Assembly: GCA_022410635.1 (NCBI GenBank)
Contig: JAJVDF010000216.1
Span: 477,659-541,658 of the forward strand
Reading direction: 5' to 3'
Length of the DNA: 64,000 nt
Source: Tretioscincus oriximinensis
Taxonomy: Eukaryota > Chordata > Lepidosauria > Squamata > Gymnophthalmidae
The number at the start of each line of letters is the position of its first letter. Position 1 is the stretch's first letter. A program made the translations under genes and the position numbers. Shown here one piece after another: positions 23,335-34,400 of this stretch. A model generated the notes under the pieces. The model worked only from the letters and a program-made list of their open reading frames with translations. It made no database searches and was not told the origin of the DNA.

Positions 23335-23415
23335 TTCAGAAAATCTAGCAGGGGGATCTCGTAGCAACGGATAGAAAAAGAAAGGCAGCTTTCGTAAACA
23401 AGTCTACATTTCAAA
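23335..23415. repeat. Foldback MITE family A, copy 10 (left arm)
   Basis: TTCAGAAAATCTAGCAGGGGG, AAAGGCAGCTTTCGTAAACA and AGTCTACATTTC. The distal part has already merged into the L2-like tail that follows. Confidence 0.6.
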
Positions 23416-23417
23416 AG

Positions 23418-23718
23418 CAAATGGAATGGAAACCCGAGGCAGGGCCTTCTCGGTGACTGTCCCCAGTCTTTGGAAAAGTCTCCACCATGAGGTGCATCTA
23501 TCATCATCACTGTATTGTTTTAGAAGATCTTTGAAGATGTACCTCTTTCACTTGGCCTTTGGCTGAAGGGAATGTTCATTTTTGTCCCCACTTTTAGATA
23601 TTGTTTTTATACTGTTTTTAATTTGTTAATTTTGTATTGAGGTTTTACTGTGGGCCACGCTGAGACCTTCGGGTGTAAGGCGGGGTATAAGTATGTATAA
23701 ATAAATAAATTAATTAAA
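23418..23718 (+). mobile_element. L2-like LINE 3' end
   Basis: AACCCGAGGCAGGGCCTTCTC is LINE 3' coding remnant. It is followed by a T-rich UTR, GGGCCACGCTGAGACCTTCGG and GGGGTATAAGTATG, and a tail of ATAA repeats. It is the best sense copy of this family here. Confidence 0.7.
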
Positions 23719-23761
23719 ATACATCTTCAGATGTTTTTATCTATCAGTTGCATCGTGAGTA

Positions 23762-24068
23762 TTAGAAGGAGAAGAACTAGTTTCTTATACCCGGTTTTCT
23801 TACCTTTCAAAGAGACTCAAAGTGGCTTACAAGGGTATTTTTGCCCGAAGACTTACATTCTATCTTTCCCACCAGGCTGTGGTGGTTCCCATGTATCTAT
23901 TTGAAGTCAGTTGCAATTTCTTGCAATTCATGCTTTCGAATAGCTGGGTTGGCTAGAGCTACAAACTAGTGGAATGTGCTCACCCCTCCCCACGTCCGAC
24001 ACAGGGCTTCGAAACCCAATCTCCCATATGAGAGACGGATTCCTTAGCGACTGAATTCTCTTATCCAC
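23762..24068 (-). repeat. tRNA-derived SINE, near full length
   Basis: GAAGAACTAGTTTCTTATACC (tail), ACCAGGCTGTGGTGGTTCCC (body), and head GGGCTTCGAAACCC with GACGGATTCCTTAGCGACTG. The TTCGAA core of the B box is intact in this copy. Confidence 0.8.
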
Positions 24069-25108
24069 TCCTGGTTTTGATTATCTCACAGTCCATCTTG
24101 TACGTTCTTCTTTCTAGAGCAAAAGGCCCGATTTGTACTGAGCTCAGTAAGATGTATTACATCTCATGCACAGGTTTTAAAATGCATTACTGAGCCCTGG
24201 GCAAACCAGGCCTAACTTTGGTCCTTCGTGGTAAGAAAATGAACTTTATTTGCCATATGCTTGGGTTTCAGAGAGCTGTGAGTTTGAAATCACTTCAGAG
24301 AGGATGTTTAAATTTTTGCTCTTCTTACAATCTTGCTGCATGTAGGTTGATCAAGGTATTTTGAGCATTCAAAGTGTTGTTTCCACAAAGATGAAAGCCG
24401 AGAGATGATAAGGTTGACTTGAATTCTCGTAAGGTTGATCCACATAGGCAAACAAGCTAGAGTTACTAAATCACAAAACAGGAAATGAGTATTTGGAATA
24501 TCAGAGTAGGGCTGAATTTTTAAAAAGAAGCTGAGACTTATGGGATTGCAGTTTCCCCCAGAAACCCTCCCCCCCAAAAAAATCCCCTCCAAAAATACAG
24601 ACAAAGGTAGCAAAATACAAACATGTCCTGCTAACTACTGATATCTGGCCCAGATATGAGGTTTTTAATGTTTCTTTAGGCATTTTATTTATAGAACTAG
24701 GGGGATTAGCCCAATCTTGCTCTTGGAAATAAGCTTGGGCTCTAGGCTGGTTTCCCCTGTCCCCTAGGCAGCCAGTGCAGTTCCTGCTACCTCCCCCAGC
24801 TGCTTCCTGGACATCTGGGGGGCAAGGGGAGGAGGCAGGAAGCAACACTAGCAAAGGGCCTTACTAGCGTGCACCTAAGGCACACAGCATTGGTTCCCAC
24901 TTCCTCCCCCAGTGCAGGTTTAGTCTGTGGCGCATACCATTGGTTCCCGCTGCCTCCCCAGCTGCTCCTCCCTTTCTTGGCATGCGGGAGGCAGGGGGAG
25001 ATGGCAAAAATTAACCTTGAGGACCTGACTGGCATGCACCTGCAATGCCCGCCATCAGTCTGTGGCATTTCACCACTGCTGTTAGTCCAATTAGATAGCA
25101 GTTTTTGC
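24069..25108. other. Unannotated stretch with GC-rich segment
   Basis: From about 24690 to 25040 the sequence becomes GC-rich and holds two imperfect direct repeats, CATTGGTTCCCACTTCCTCC near 24890 and CATTGGTTCCCGCTGCCTCC near 24939. ORFs of 80-117 codons overlap on both strands, as expected from composition. It may be an unrecognised DNA transposon. Confidence 0.4.
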
Positions 25109-25345
25109 TTAAGAACATAAGAACATAAGAAGAGCCATACTGGATCAGGCCACAGCCCATCAAGTCCAGCATTTGTGTCACACAGAGGCCCACCAGATGC
25201 ACCTGGGCAGTCCGAACAGAGGAAAGCAAAATCTGCTCCTGTTCATGACTCCCTGCAAATGGTATTTCAGGAGTCCTGCCTGTTGCTCCATCCTGGAGGC
25301 AACATCCAGACATCCATCCTAGTATCCATTTGTATGCTTGTCCCT
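25109..25345 (-). mobile_element. CR1-like LINE 3' end (GAACATAAG type)
   Basis: The inverted terminus is a tandem AAGAACATAAGAACATAAG. Then come GAGCCATACTGGATCAGGCC, CACAGAGGCCCACCAGATGC and AAATGGTATTTCAGGAGTCC. It is very similar to 57518-57797 in the opposite orientation. Confidence 0.85.
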
Positions 25346-27339
25346 CTGCGGTGTATTAAACCTTGATTTTGGGCTTTCAGATTGCTTGGAGCAGGAAAAC
25401 ATTCCTGTATATTGAATCTGCTCTGATTTCAGACTTCATACTAAATTCACTACAAATGCTTTTATATGCCATTCCATAGCGAGAGAATGGTAGATACCGC
25501 ATTGGGGTTAGATGGCTTTGGATGGACCAATGGACAGTTTTGCTTTCACATGCGAATTACAAACTCATGAGATCTATGACCCTGAGGGCTTGGAAACCAC
25601 AAGGAATTGAGAGCACACAGAGTTGATAGCATGAGCAAATGGGGGCAAGAATAAACAGAGCTCGCAATCACAACCTCAACTGTTCATGATCACACAACCA
25701 CAAGCTAGATTCTGCTAGCAGAGAATACTGGGAATTATAGTAAGCCAAGCACTGTGATATGTTATGGTCACTGTAATATAATATGGTGGGAATACAAGGC
25801 AATGTAATGGGAATACCTTAATCTCATAGTAGTCATAAGCAACACCATGTAACATTAAAGGTAAGTAGGGAGAGTCTTGCTATTTGGGTTATTCTGGATT
25901 TTTTTAAAAAATCAGATTTAAACAGTCCATCTGAAGGGGGCATAAGTGAATTGCTATTGTCCATGTCTATTATCTGTCATCTCCACTTTAAGATGTCTAA
26001 GCAGTCTTTTCTTCTTGCTCTAAAATAATAGCTAAATTATTGGTAATGAATATATAATTTGTATTAGATTGCTATGAAACATTAGGCTGCAGCCTTGTAA
26101 ATACATGCACAGCAGTCAATTTTGTTAAATGCAGAAGATTATTACACTAATAAACAATAATAATCCAGACTGCAGGCTGTCACTATGAATGACTTAATTA
26201 GTCAACTTTTATCCATAGGCTAAAAAGCCAGCTTCATTAATTCTGTGCAAGACGATTTTTCACATCTGGTGAAAAAAGCAGTCAGAGCCACTTAAAGGAA
26301 TATTGGGTTACTGAAAGCTATCAGCCAAAAAATTTGCAAAAATAATCTTCTCATATGTGTGAATGATTTTGATATAATCAGCTCTTTCAATTGCGTATAT
26401 ACGTACATTTAATTGATGTGCTAAATGTAATATTTATTATTGTTGATGTTTTATACTTATGAGTTTTCATTCCCTGGGCCCAGTCTTAACAGGCATAGCT
26501 AATAGTCCATAATTGAAACCAGGAGAATTTTAATTCAGTAGGGCCCCATTCAGATTAGATATTTGTGACATTATTGTAGCTACTTCACATGGGATCTGCC
26601 TCACATGCTTATACAGGTTCAGCACTAGACTCACAATAAACTTTCACTTCAACAAGTTGTCCTGCTAGCAGTTGTATGCTGATTCCATAGTTCGGACTTC
26701 CATGTTCACCTTACAGTGCCTCTGTCTGGCATTGTCTCAGAAGAGCAGGTGAAAATTCAGCAATTTCAAAAGCAACAGGGAAAGGGGTGACATTTTCAGA
26801 CTTGCAAATGTAATGGGAATCAATTTCACAGCTCAAATCTCACCAAGAAAGGAAACAGTAAAGACCTTGGCAGGTATATAGGAGTGGACTCACAATTGGC
26901 TTTTCTTTGAAATAAAAAAAAATATTGCATTTTGTCTGGATGGGACCTTGGCTGAAGTATTATGTGTTTTGACATATTGCAAGTGCACTGTTTTTGCTAT
27001 TAAAATAACAATTGGACGAATACATGACCCTTTTGGATAATTACTTGTCCCTGGGTCTGAGAAACTGACTGTTCAATTTTCTTTCTTGGCTTTTTCTAAT
27101 ATGACCTTTTATGTATTATATTTACTAGTGGAATAAACCTGTTGCCTGAGTTTCATGCAATGGGGGTTTCAAGCTTACTCTTCCTCCCCACTTCATGTTC
27201 CTCCTTCCTTCTTCCTGTGGGCTGGGCTGGGCTCCATGGCAACCACTTTTGTCCTGGCCCTGGCTTTAGAATGTTGATTGCATCACTACAGGCCCTGGGA
27301 TTCGTCCAAATATGGTCCAATCTCAGAGTCTTCAGGGAC
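25346..27339. other. Repeat-poor stretch
   Basis: This is one of the longest parts of the window without recognisable repeats. At about 26000-26480 it is AT-rich with many TAATTA/ATTA cores and no ORF. That texture resembles conserved noncoding DNA, but only a cross-species alignment could show it. Confidence 0.35.
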
Positions 27340-27700
27340 TCCAGGAATATATATAGAGAGATTATCTATAGATTTAGATTTTTATCTTGCCCTATACCTG
27401 AAGATCTCAGGGCAAGCATAAATACAAAAACAGAATACACTACCCATAAAACAGAGTACAGTCAATGATACAACAACAGTGCATGAATGTTGGGGGGGAG
27501 GGGAGACTATTTCCTCAACCAAAGGCCATAGCAAAGAGATACATCTTAAGGTATTTTTAAAATCCCTATAATGAAGCAATCTGTTGTATCTCTGAGCAGA
27601 GGGGCTCATTCCATAGTCTACTGCCAACCACTAAAAAGCCCCAGTTCCAGGTTCTCACCCTCCTTATTCTTGGGGGAGCCACCACGAGGACTTTCCCTGC
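27340..27700 (-). mobile_element. L2-like LINE 3' end
   Basis: AGATTTTTATCTTGCCCTATA, CCTGAAGATCTCAGGGCAAGC and CAACCAAAGGCCATAGCAAAG parallel the copy at 16081-16430. A G run lies at 27490. Confidence 0.6.
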
Positions 27701-28479
27701 AGATCTTAAGGCACAATCGTGTTGATATGGAAGAAAATGTTAATTCATTTATGTTTTTCAATGACCAGGTATCCTTTGGAATAAACGCACAAAATGTTTC
27801 ACAATCTGAGATTTAGAGTTATGGGCAGAGTGCTAATAACTCTGCTTGACCGAGTGTGAGAAATCTTAATTCTGAAAATGAAGGCCTCTTTCTGTCTTAA
27901 TAAAGTGGTACAAAATGTTTCCTCTTGCCGAGACAACAGCGAGAGCGTAGCAGCTGTGATCCAAACACCATGCTGTATTGAGCAGTAAATCCTGTAGTGC
28001 AGAATTGTTCCAGCAAATGTTAAGTGATTTGAAAAGACCTGACAGGCGAGAACAGCAAGCCCTGGAGTCATGTAAAATGCAAGAGAAATACCATTTTAAG
28101 GATGCTTCATGATGGTTTAGAAACAGAAGATAGCAAGCCAGCTAATAAAACTACTTTGGCAGTAATCACCCTTACCCCAGTTTTTCAAAAGCACAAGCTC
28201 TGCTCTTAATACACTCAAATGTGGTTTGATTTTGTTTTTATTTATTACATGCGGCTTATATAAACATTCATATTATGCCAGTCTATATTTGTTAGATACA
28301 TAGGAAGAATCTATTCACATACACATATCCCTAAAAAGGTTTGAAAATGATCTGTATATCATAGCTCACTAAAGATTGAATTATGTTTATAGATGTTCAT
28401 CTCTTTGACTAGAAAGCCACTTTTTCATGCTCTGGGAACAGGGCTAGAGTAATTTAACAATTCCATCTGCAACTTATAT
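27701..28479. other. Unannotated stretch
   Basis: No repeat or gene recognised. Confidence 0.35.
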
Positions 28480-28920
28480 GTACAGTAAGAACACAAAAGA
28501 AACTCTGCTGAATGGGGCCACAGTTCACATAGTCCAGAATTCTCTTTCACATAGTGGCCCACCAACTGTACTTGGGTATCACAAACAAAACCTGCAGTTG
28601 CTATCGATCCCTGCAAATGGTATTTCAGGAATGCTGCCTGTTTCATCCCGGAGTTTAGTCACCTTTCCTAGTATCTATTGCTACACTTGACTTCCACAAA
28701 TTGGTCTATTCCTACTGTAAAGCTATCCAGGCTCTTCTGGAAGTAAATCTCATAGACCGATAAGCCTCCTAATTCTTCTGCCCATCAGCTTCAAGGAATG
28801 CCTCTGGTCCTAGTACTGTGTGAGAGAAAATATTTTCTCTATTCACCTTATCCATCCCATGCATGATTTAATACTCTTCAAGCGAATGACCATTTAAACA
28901 ATGTATTTTGAGGCAGAAGA
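28480..28920 (-). mobile_element. CR1-like LINE 3' end (GAACATAAG type)
   Basis: AGAACACAAAAGAAACTCTGC, CATAGTGGCCCACCAACTGTA and CCCTGCAAATGGTATTTCAGG, continuing into older UTR text (TATTTTCTCTATTCACC). It is longer than the neighbouring copies. Confidence 0.7.
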
Positions 28921-28974
28921 AACCCAGACATTGCAGCCCAGGTTTGTAAGGGAGATCAAGGCAGAGACCTCATA

Positions 28975-29065
28975 TAACCTAGTAAAAAGGTCTCATAGTG
29001 CCAAGACTCCCTTGCTAGATATTCTGGATTGAAACATGGCTGCTTCTTTGAAATAGATCTAACAC
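28975..29065. repeat. Foldback MITE family A, copy 11 (right arm)
   Basis: CCAAGACTCCCTTGCTAGATA, GGATTGAAACATGGCTGC and TTCTTTGAAATAG. Only the distal half remains. Confidence 0.55.
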
Positions 29066-29460
29066 TGTATAAATATAGCTACTTCAGTCTGCAGACTGCA
29101 GAACATCTGGTACGAAAATGTGAAAGCTCTGTCTTTCGTGCTCTCAAATCTTCTGAGTTAAGCTATAAGGTTTAAAGAGTTTACTTTCTTAAAAAATCGA
29201 AACAATTATTGTTATCAGTAAAATGGTAAAATTAAGTCAGTAAATTCTGTTCTGCTTGACATGCCTAGAAGCAATTGGAAGGCTACTATATAAAGCAAAA
29301 TGACAGAATAGAGAGGTTCCTCTTATTTTCTTATGGGTCTGGGAATACAGGGGTTTTAAAATTATAAATTGAGGTTGGGATAAAGAAGCGATGGAAAATA
29401 CAGCTAATCGTATTAGCAATGGATGTTACCTAAACTGACTGAAGTGGTATGCCATAATCT

Positions 29461-29802
29461 TAGACTGACCAGATTTTCTGAGGTCCAAACTGGGGCAATT
29501 AATATTCATACTAATTTGCATATTCATGACTATGCAAATCACCCACAAACGTTCATACCCCTCCAAAATCCCTGCCCGAGAAATCCACAAAGTATGCGAG
29601 ATTATTTTGAAGTGTGTGAGAAATTCTGGAAATGCGCATGAAATTTCCAAAGTGGGTGCCTTCAGGAGTCTCCTAGTGGTGGTACAATGATTTTTTTTNA
29701 AAAAAAAATCCCTCTGCAAAAAATGGGGAAAATGCCCCCCGGAAGAGCAGACACCCCAAAACCGGGTTTTCCTCTAACAAAAGGGGTCATCTGGTCATCC
29801 TA
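29461..29802. mobile_element. Family B DNA transposon remnant (long subtype)
   Basis: It starts TAGACTGACCAGATTTTCTG and ends GGGGTCATCTGGTCATCCTA, with AATTAATATTCATACTAATT near the left end. The palindromic octamer block lies at 29514-29539 with one mismatch. The interior A/T run contains an N. Confidence 0.75.
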
Positions 29803-30055
29803 ATTTTAGTTATAAAGGAAAAAGGAATCCCAGGCTGATGCTTAGGGAGAGGGAGACAGACAATCAGGATGTGGGGTGGGAAGCAAATTCTGTATAAGTG
29901 GAGGGTTGAAAGAAAAAAAACAAGGTATTTTTATAAGTATATGTTGGAAATATAAGATTTGTACAATGTAAGATCCTTTGTTTAAAAGGCTTACATTTTG
30001 TGATGGATGTATAAAATAATAAGAATCTCACAAAAAAGCAAAAGAAAAAGTTGAT
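29803..30055. other. Unannotated stretch
   Basis: Only an A-rich run and a chance ORF are visible. Confidence 0.35.
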
Positions 30056-30170
30056 TCTCATCTTACGCTCAGGTGCTACAGCCATTATAAGTTGTACCTC
30101 ATGAAAATTCCTCTTTTCCATATCTATTAAAGGTGCGAAGTTCTAGCCTGATTTTTATGTGTTAACTTTA
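30056..30170. repeat. Foldback MITE family C (right arm)
   Basis: ATGAAAATTCCTCTTTTCC, TCTATTAAAGGTGCGAAGTTC and TAGCCTGATTTTTATGTG are family C arm sequence in the inverted orientation. Confidence 0.6.
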
Positions 30171-31559
30171 TCCTAATCTTGGGATGCATCAAACATCATG
30201 AGTTTATTCATTCAGGTGGTTCATAAAGACACACGTTTTTATCTGTGCCATTGAACAAGCAGTTCTAATTCACTTCTGGGTACTTTGCTGTATTTAACTA
30301 CTTTTTATTTTTATGTAAAAACACTGAAGGAAATGTGGCTGGGAAATAAATGAAATCAATCGATCAAACTTATTTCTGTTTACCAACTATTGCTAAACAT
30401 ACAAATGTCCACAGAAAACCTGAAATCGCCATAGCTCAAACAATTTTATACTAGGGTGGGCTTTGGGATAAATATTTGTAAAATAAAAATATTAAACAAA
30501 CAAAGTGTTGTTTTCACTGCAGTCTGGCATCCATAAGATACTATATAGAAAGCAACCTTCCCCCTGGTCCCCCCAAAAGGAAGAGTTTAAAAATAAATTT
30601 ACAGATATTGGCCATAATGTTGCCTTCCACTGACCAACGAAACAATTTCATTGACTAGTTAACAAGCTCATGAAACCCTTACTGGGATTTTTGCCACTTA
30701 TATAAACCTGATTTGTGCAGAGCTCACTAATGCACTTTAATTGTTGTAAGAAGTTTAATTCCTGATTTGCACAGGGATAAATGAGTTTTACCAAAGCACA
30801 TCACTGATCCCTGTTCATATCAGGCCTTCAACAAACATAAGCCTTTGACTCCTGTAAATTCGTAGGGCCTCCAGGTAAGTCAGAGGGCAAGATAGCCCAA
30901 TAGGAGCTGATGTGTCTATGGTTACCATAGTAACACCTGTAAACTGAATCTGTTACATCAGAATGCTTGAAAAATGACAGGTGGGGTTGCTGGAGCAACA
31001 GCCCACAGCCAGGCCAGCAAGCCCAGAGGGTGGGGGAAGCCCCAGGGAGAGGCAGCAACTGCTGCTTTCTCTGCTGTGCTAGGCCACCCTCTCTGTCCAA
31101 GGACGGGGGGGGGGGGAGGGCGCACAACAGGACGCATGGCCCCACTCTGTCTTGGCACAATGGGCTCCTTGGACAAGTAGGTTATTCCACCTCTGTGATA
31201 GTCCAGGTACCTAGTACTCTTGCAAGGGGGGGGGAGTTGTTCAAAGATACAAGCATTGGCTCTCCATCCAAGTACGAAGAGGCAGCATCTCAGGTGGGAT
31301 TTTTAGACCATTAATGTGTAACACAGGACATTGGGGTTCAGGAACACCAGAGAAGATAAAAAGGAAACCTGTCAGCAACCCTTCTTGCCTGTTGCCTGAT
31401 TGCTGCTTCCTTTCTTCCCTCTATAATATCACAAACACCATGGCCAGAGAAGGAAAGAGGTCCAGCAGCAGACAGGGATGGGTAGACGAAACCTAGTGTC
31501 GAAAGAGCTTTTTAAAATTGTTTGGTTTTTTAAAGGAAAAGGTATGGTCCTTTCTATTC
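30171..31559. other. Unannotated stretch with GC-rich segment
   Basis: A GC-rich segment at about 30970-31220 contains G runs (near 31106 and 31227) and supports overlapping ORFs of 60-115 codons on both strands, a compositional effect. No exon, promoter or known repeat is recognised. Confidence 0.4.
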
Positions 31560-31654
31560 TGGGCCTAAACCCTTATTCTAGGATATAATCCAGATGAAGG
31601 CTCAGTTTAAAAAGTACCTCATGGGGGTAACTGAGAGGCAGAGGGGTTGGAAGA

Positions 31655-32394
31655 GGCTAGGGAAGTTCCTGCAGTGCAATCTTACTGGTAGGGCTAAGAG
31701 TTTGGAGCCCTGTAGCCTGGGACCACCAAGAGAAGGGAACATAAATCAAAGTGGAAGTTTCCTACTGCTCCAATAAGATCCCTGGGGTAGGGTCAAGGGT
31801 TTATAGATCCTTCACCTGGAACCATCAGGAGTTGAACCGTAATCAAAAGGAAACTTCCTAAGGTTCCTATAAATCTCAAGGTCCCTGGGATAGGGCCAAG
31901 GGCCCATAGATCCTCCGCCTGGAACCATCAGGAGACTTGAACCTTAAATTAACAGGAGCTGGATATAATCTAGAATACCATAGAGAAGGACTGAGGAGTT
32001 CCTCAGACTTTCTCTGTGTGTTCCTATATAAAGCCAGCTGCACCCACGGCCTAGATCTGACAAAGACAATCTCAGAAGTTGGGCTTCTGGGGCTGCCTAT
32101 ATCATATCCAGGCCATGGGTGCAGAATGCAAGCTGTGTCCATGTCTGCAATCTCACATAGTCAGGATTCTGGGCTGCCTAAGACAAATCTGGGCCGCCAG
32201 TGCCCCACATTTAATGTAAACAGCCTAGAAACATTTGGGGGCGCCTACATCAGATCCGGGTCACAGGCTACAGAGCACATGGACTACATCTGTGTTGCAA
32301 CACAGCAAACAGGCTGCACCCATGTGATGTAGGCAGCTCCAGGTACTTCACATCCAGCCAGAGGGAGAATGGACTGAGAAAAGCAGAGAAGAGG
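31655..32394. repeat. Duplicated block, unit 1
   Basis: The unit starts near GGAAGTTCCTGCAGTGCAATC. It contains GTAGGGTCAAGGG and, about 100 bp on, the near-repeat ATAGGGCCAAGGG. Then come CTATATAAAGCCAGC (TATA-like, 32021-32035) and degenerate GGCTGCCTA repeats every 65-90 bp. Unit 2 repeats it about 730 bp downstream. Position 31962-31978 is the empty site of the insertion found in unit 2. It looks like an LTR or promoter-bearing repeat of unknown class. Confidence 0.65.
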
Positions 32395-33382
32395 TTAAGG
32401 AAGTTCCTGCACTGCATTCCTATTGGTAGGGCTAAAGATTTGGAGCCTCATGACCTGAGACCATCCAGAGAAGGGAACACAAATCAAAGCGGAAGTTTCC
32501 TACTGCTCCAATAAGGTCCCTGGGGTAGGGTCAAGGGTCTGTAGATCCTTCGCCTGGAACCATCAGGAGTTGAACCGTAATCAAAAGGAAACTTCCTAAG
32601 GTTCCTATAAATCTCAAGGTCCCTGGGATAGTGCCAAAATCCTTTGCCTGGAACCATCAGGAGAACTGAACCTTAATTATAGGAGCTGGATATAATCCAG
32701 AATAGATTATATTCTATTGGTGGCACAGAAAATAGGTAAACCTTGCTGGATGGGGCTCATGCAAAAATGCGATGTGAGCAATTTTGCCAGTGCCGCCATC
32801 TTGAAGTACACCACGGATGGATGTACAATGCTGGAAGTGCATGAACTGAGTACTTCCAACACTCAGTAATGTTAGATATGGGTTTGTCATTCACATGCCT
32901 GTGTACTCAAAGGAAAGCCCAGAGTTCCTTGGTTTGCCCACATATGTGAATGGTAAACCTATTCTAGAATATAATCCAGAATAGTACAGAGAAGGCTTAA
33001 GATAATTCAGGAAGGAGGAGCTCCTTAGGCTCACCCTATGCATTTCTACATAAAGCCAACTGCTCCTACATCTCAGATCTTATATAGCTGGGCTTCCTGT
33101 GTCAGATCCACACCAAGGGTGTGTAAAACAAGCTGTGACCGTGTTTAAAGTCTGACATTGGCAGACCTGGATGCCAGGATTATGGGGCTGCTTATGTCGA
33201 ATCTGGTTCATCAGTGCCCCACATTTAACGTAGACAGCCCCAGCTACCGAGCACACAGTGAAATTGATTATGAGGCAGATAGGCTTCCTGTTCTGAGGCA
33301 ATGCTTTTACTTCAAGCCAGCTTTAAAATTGTCCCACATCTGACACAGGCAGACCAGAAACATCTGGGGCTGCCTACATCAC
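32395..33382. repeat. Duplicated block, unit 2
   Basis: 32396-32705 matches 31658-31978 closely, with long runs identical. 32985-33240 matches 31979-32250 less well. The unit is lengthened by a 263-bp insertion and is interrupted at its end by BEL element 1, resuming at 39317. Confidence 0.7.
32706..32968. mobile_element. 263-bp insertion with 16-bp target duplication
   Basis: Flanked by perfect copies of ATATAATCCAGAATAG (32690-32705 and 32969-32984). Unit 1 has a single version of this site. Inner ends AAAATAGGTAAACC and GGTAAACCTATTCTAGA are roughly inverted. It has no ORF and no A tail. A 16-bp duplication is long for a DNA transposon and typical of target-primed insertion, so the class is unclear. 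Confidence 0.7.
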
Positions 33383-33873
33383 TGTCATGCCCCCAGAGAC
33401 CTTTATTAATCCCCTTTTTATTTTATCCAGCTCTCCCTATAGTTTAGAGTGGGACTTAGTTGTTTCTGTTTAGTTATTTTGGGAGGGAACCCTATTTAGA
33501 CCCTATCCCTTTAAGAATTCTGAAGGGAGGTCCTTAATTTTAGTTATATCTCCTCCCCTTCCCAGTTAAGTTTCATTTTGGGTGTAGCAGAGCTGGAGAA
33601 GAGCAAGCTTCAAATGTCAGTGTGGTGAAAGAAACTCAAAGAAGTCAACGTGGTGAAACAGACTCTTAAAGAAGCCAAAGTTGTGAAAGAAACAGATGAA
33701 CTCCAAGAAACCTGAAAGCAAGTATTTAAAAAGGACTTGGGAGGGAACAGTTTTCTACTTTTATTTTTGCATTTTAAAATCTTTTTTGTTTAAATGACTT
33801 TCGAGAGTTTTACCTTCTGTCCCTGGCAAGAAAATGACACCCAAATAGTGAAACAGCTTGGGGGGGCAGAACA
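33383..33873 (+). repeat. BEL element 1, left LTR
   Basis: 491 bp, starting TGTCATGCCCCCAGAGACC and ending GGGGGGCAGAACA. It differs from the right LTR by scattered substitutions and by retaining about 27 bp near 33778-33805. No AATAAA hexamer is present in the region where the third LTR copy (44955-45271) has one. Confidence 0.92.
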
Positions 33874-34030
33874 GTTTGAAGGAAGCTAAATCTCCAGTTC
33901 TGCCAGACTGAAGCAGTTTGAAGCTAAATCTCCAGCTCTGCCAGACTGAAGCAGTTTGAAGCTAAATCTCCAGCTCTGCCAGAGTGAAGCAGTTTGAAGC
34001 TAACTTTCCAACTCTGCCAATTAAAGAAGC
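33872..34030 (+). repeat. Leader tandem repeats of BEL element 1 (38 bp)
   Basis: Four copies of CAGTTTGAAGCTAAATCTCC plus an AGCTCTGCCAGACTGAAG half follow directly after the left LTR. The first unit has a 4-bp expansion and the last is more diverged. They occupy the place where a primer-binding site is expected, and I could not match one to a tRNA. Confidence 0.9.
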
Positions 34031-34064
34031 TGAGTGCAGAGAGAGGCTTCAGGGCTCAAAGAAA

Positions 34065-34232
34065 AGCCAGAAGCCATTTTGTGTGACAAAGAGCTCCTTT
34101 GCTGGTCGGTGGCCATTTGGGTCAGATGATGATGCAGCATTAATTTCAAGCCAGAAGCCATTTTGAATGAGGAAGTTTTCTTGCTGATTGGTGGCCGTTT
34201 TAAGTAGTGTGTGTGGTGCAGCTTTAATTCTG
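34065..34232 (+). repeat. Leader tandem repeats of BEL element 1 (84 bp)
   Basis: Two head-to-tail copies of about 84 bp, each opening AGCCAGAAGCCATTTTG and containing TTGGTGGCC(A/G)TTT. They lie between the 38-bp repeats and the Gag start. Confidence 0.85.
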
Positions 34233-34400
34233 CAGCTAAAGGCAATTATAGTGGTTTTATTCTGAAAAGTGAAGTCCCAAACAAGTGCTGGATTGAGAAG
34301 TCTGCCTAGAATAGCAGGAGATCAGATCCTATAGTCTAAAGTAGCTGATATAGGAATATTTCAATCCTCTTTACTAGAATGAGCCTCAAACAGGAGAACC

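Noticed and set aside
24308..25313. Chain of antisense ORFs of 93-117 codons
   Set aside because: Low-stop frequency follows GC richness. The last one lies in a CR1-like repeat, and none has a recognisable fold or motif.
30828..31314. Overlapping ORFs of 68-115 codons in a GC-rich segment
   Set aside because: They occur on both strands and several frames, as GC-rich composition produces. They show no domain, splice context or codon pattern.
31937..32332. 131-codon ORF in the duplicated block
   Set aside because: It is not kept open in the second unit (33158-33343 is a short, broken equivalent). It contains the TATA-like site and looks noncoding.
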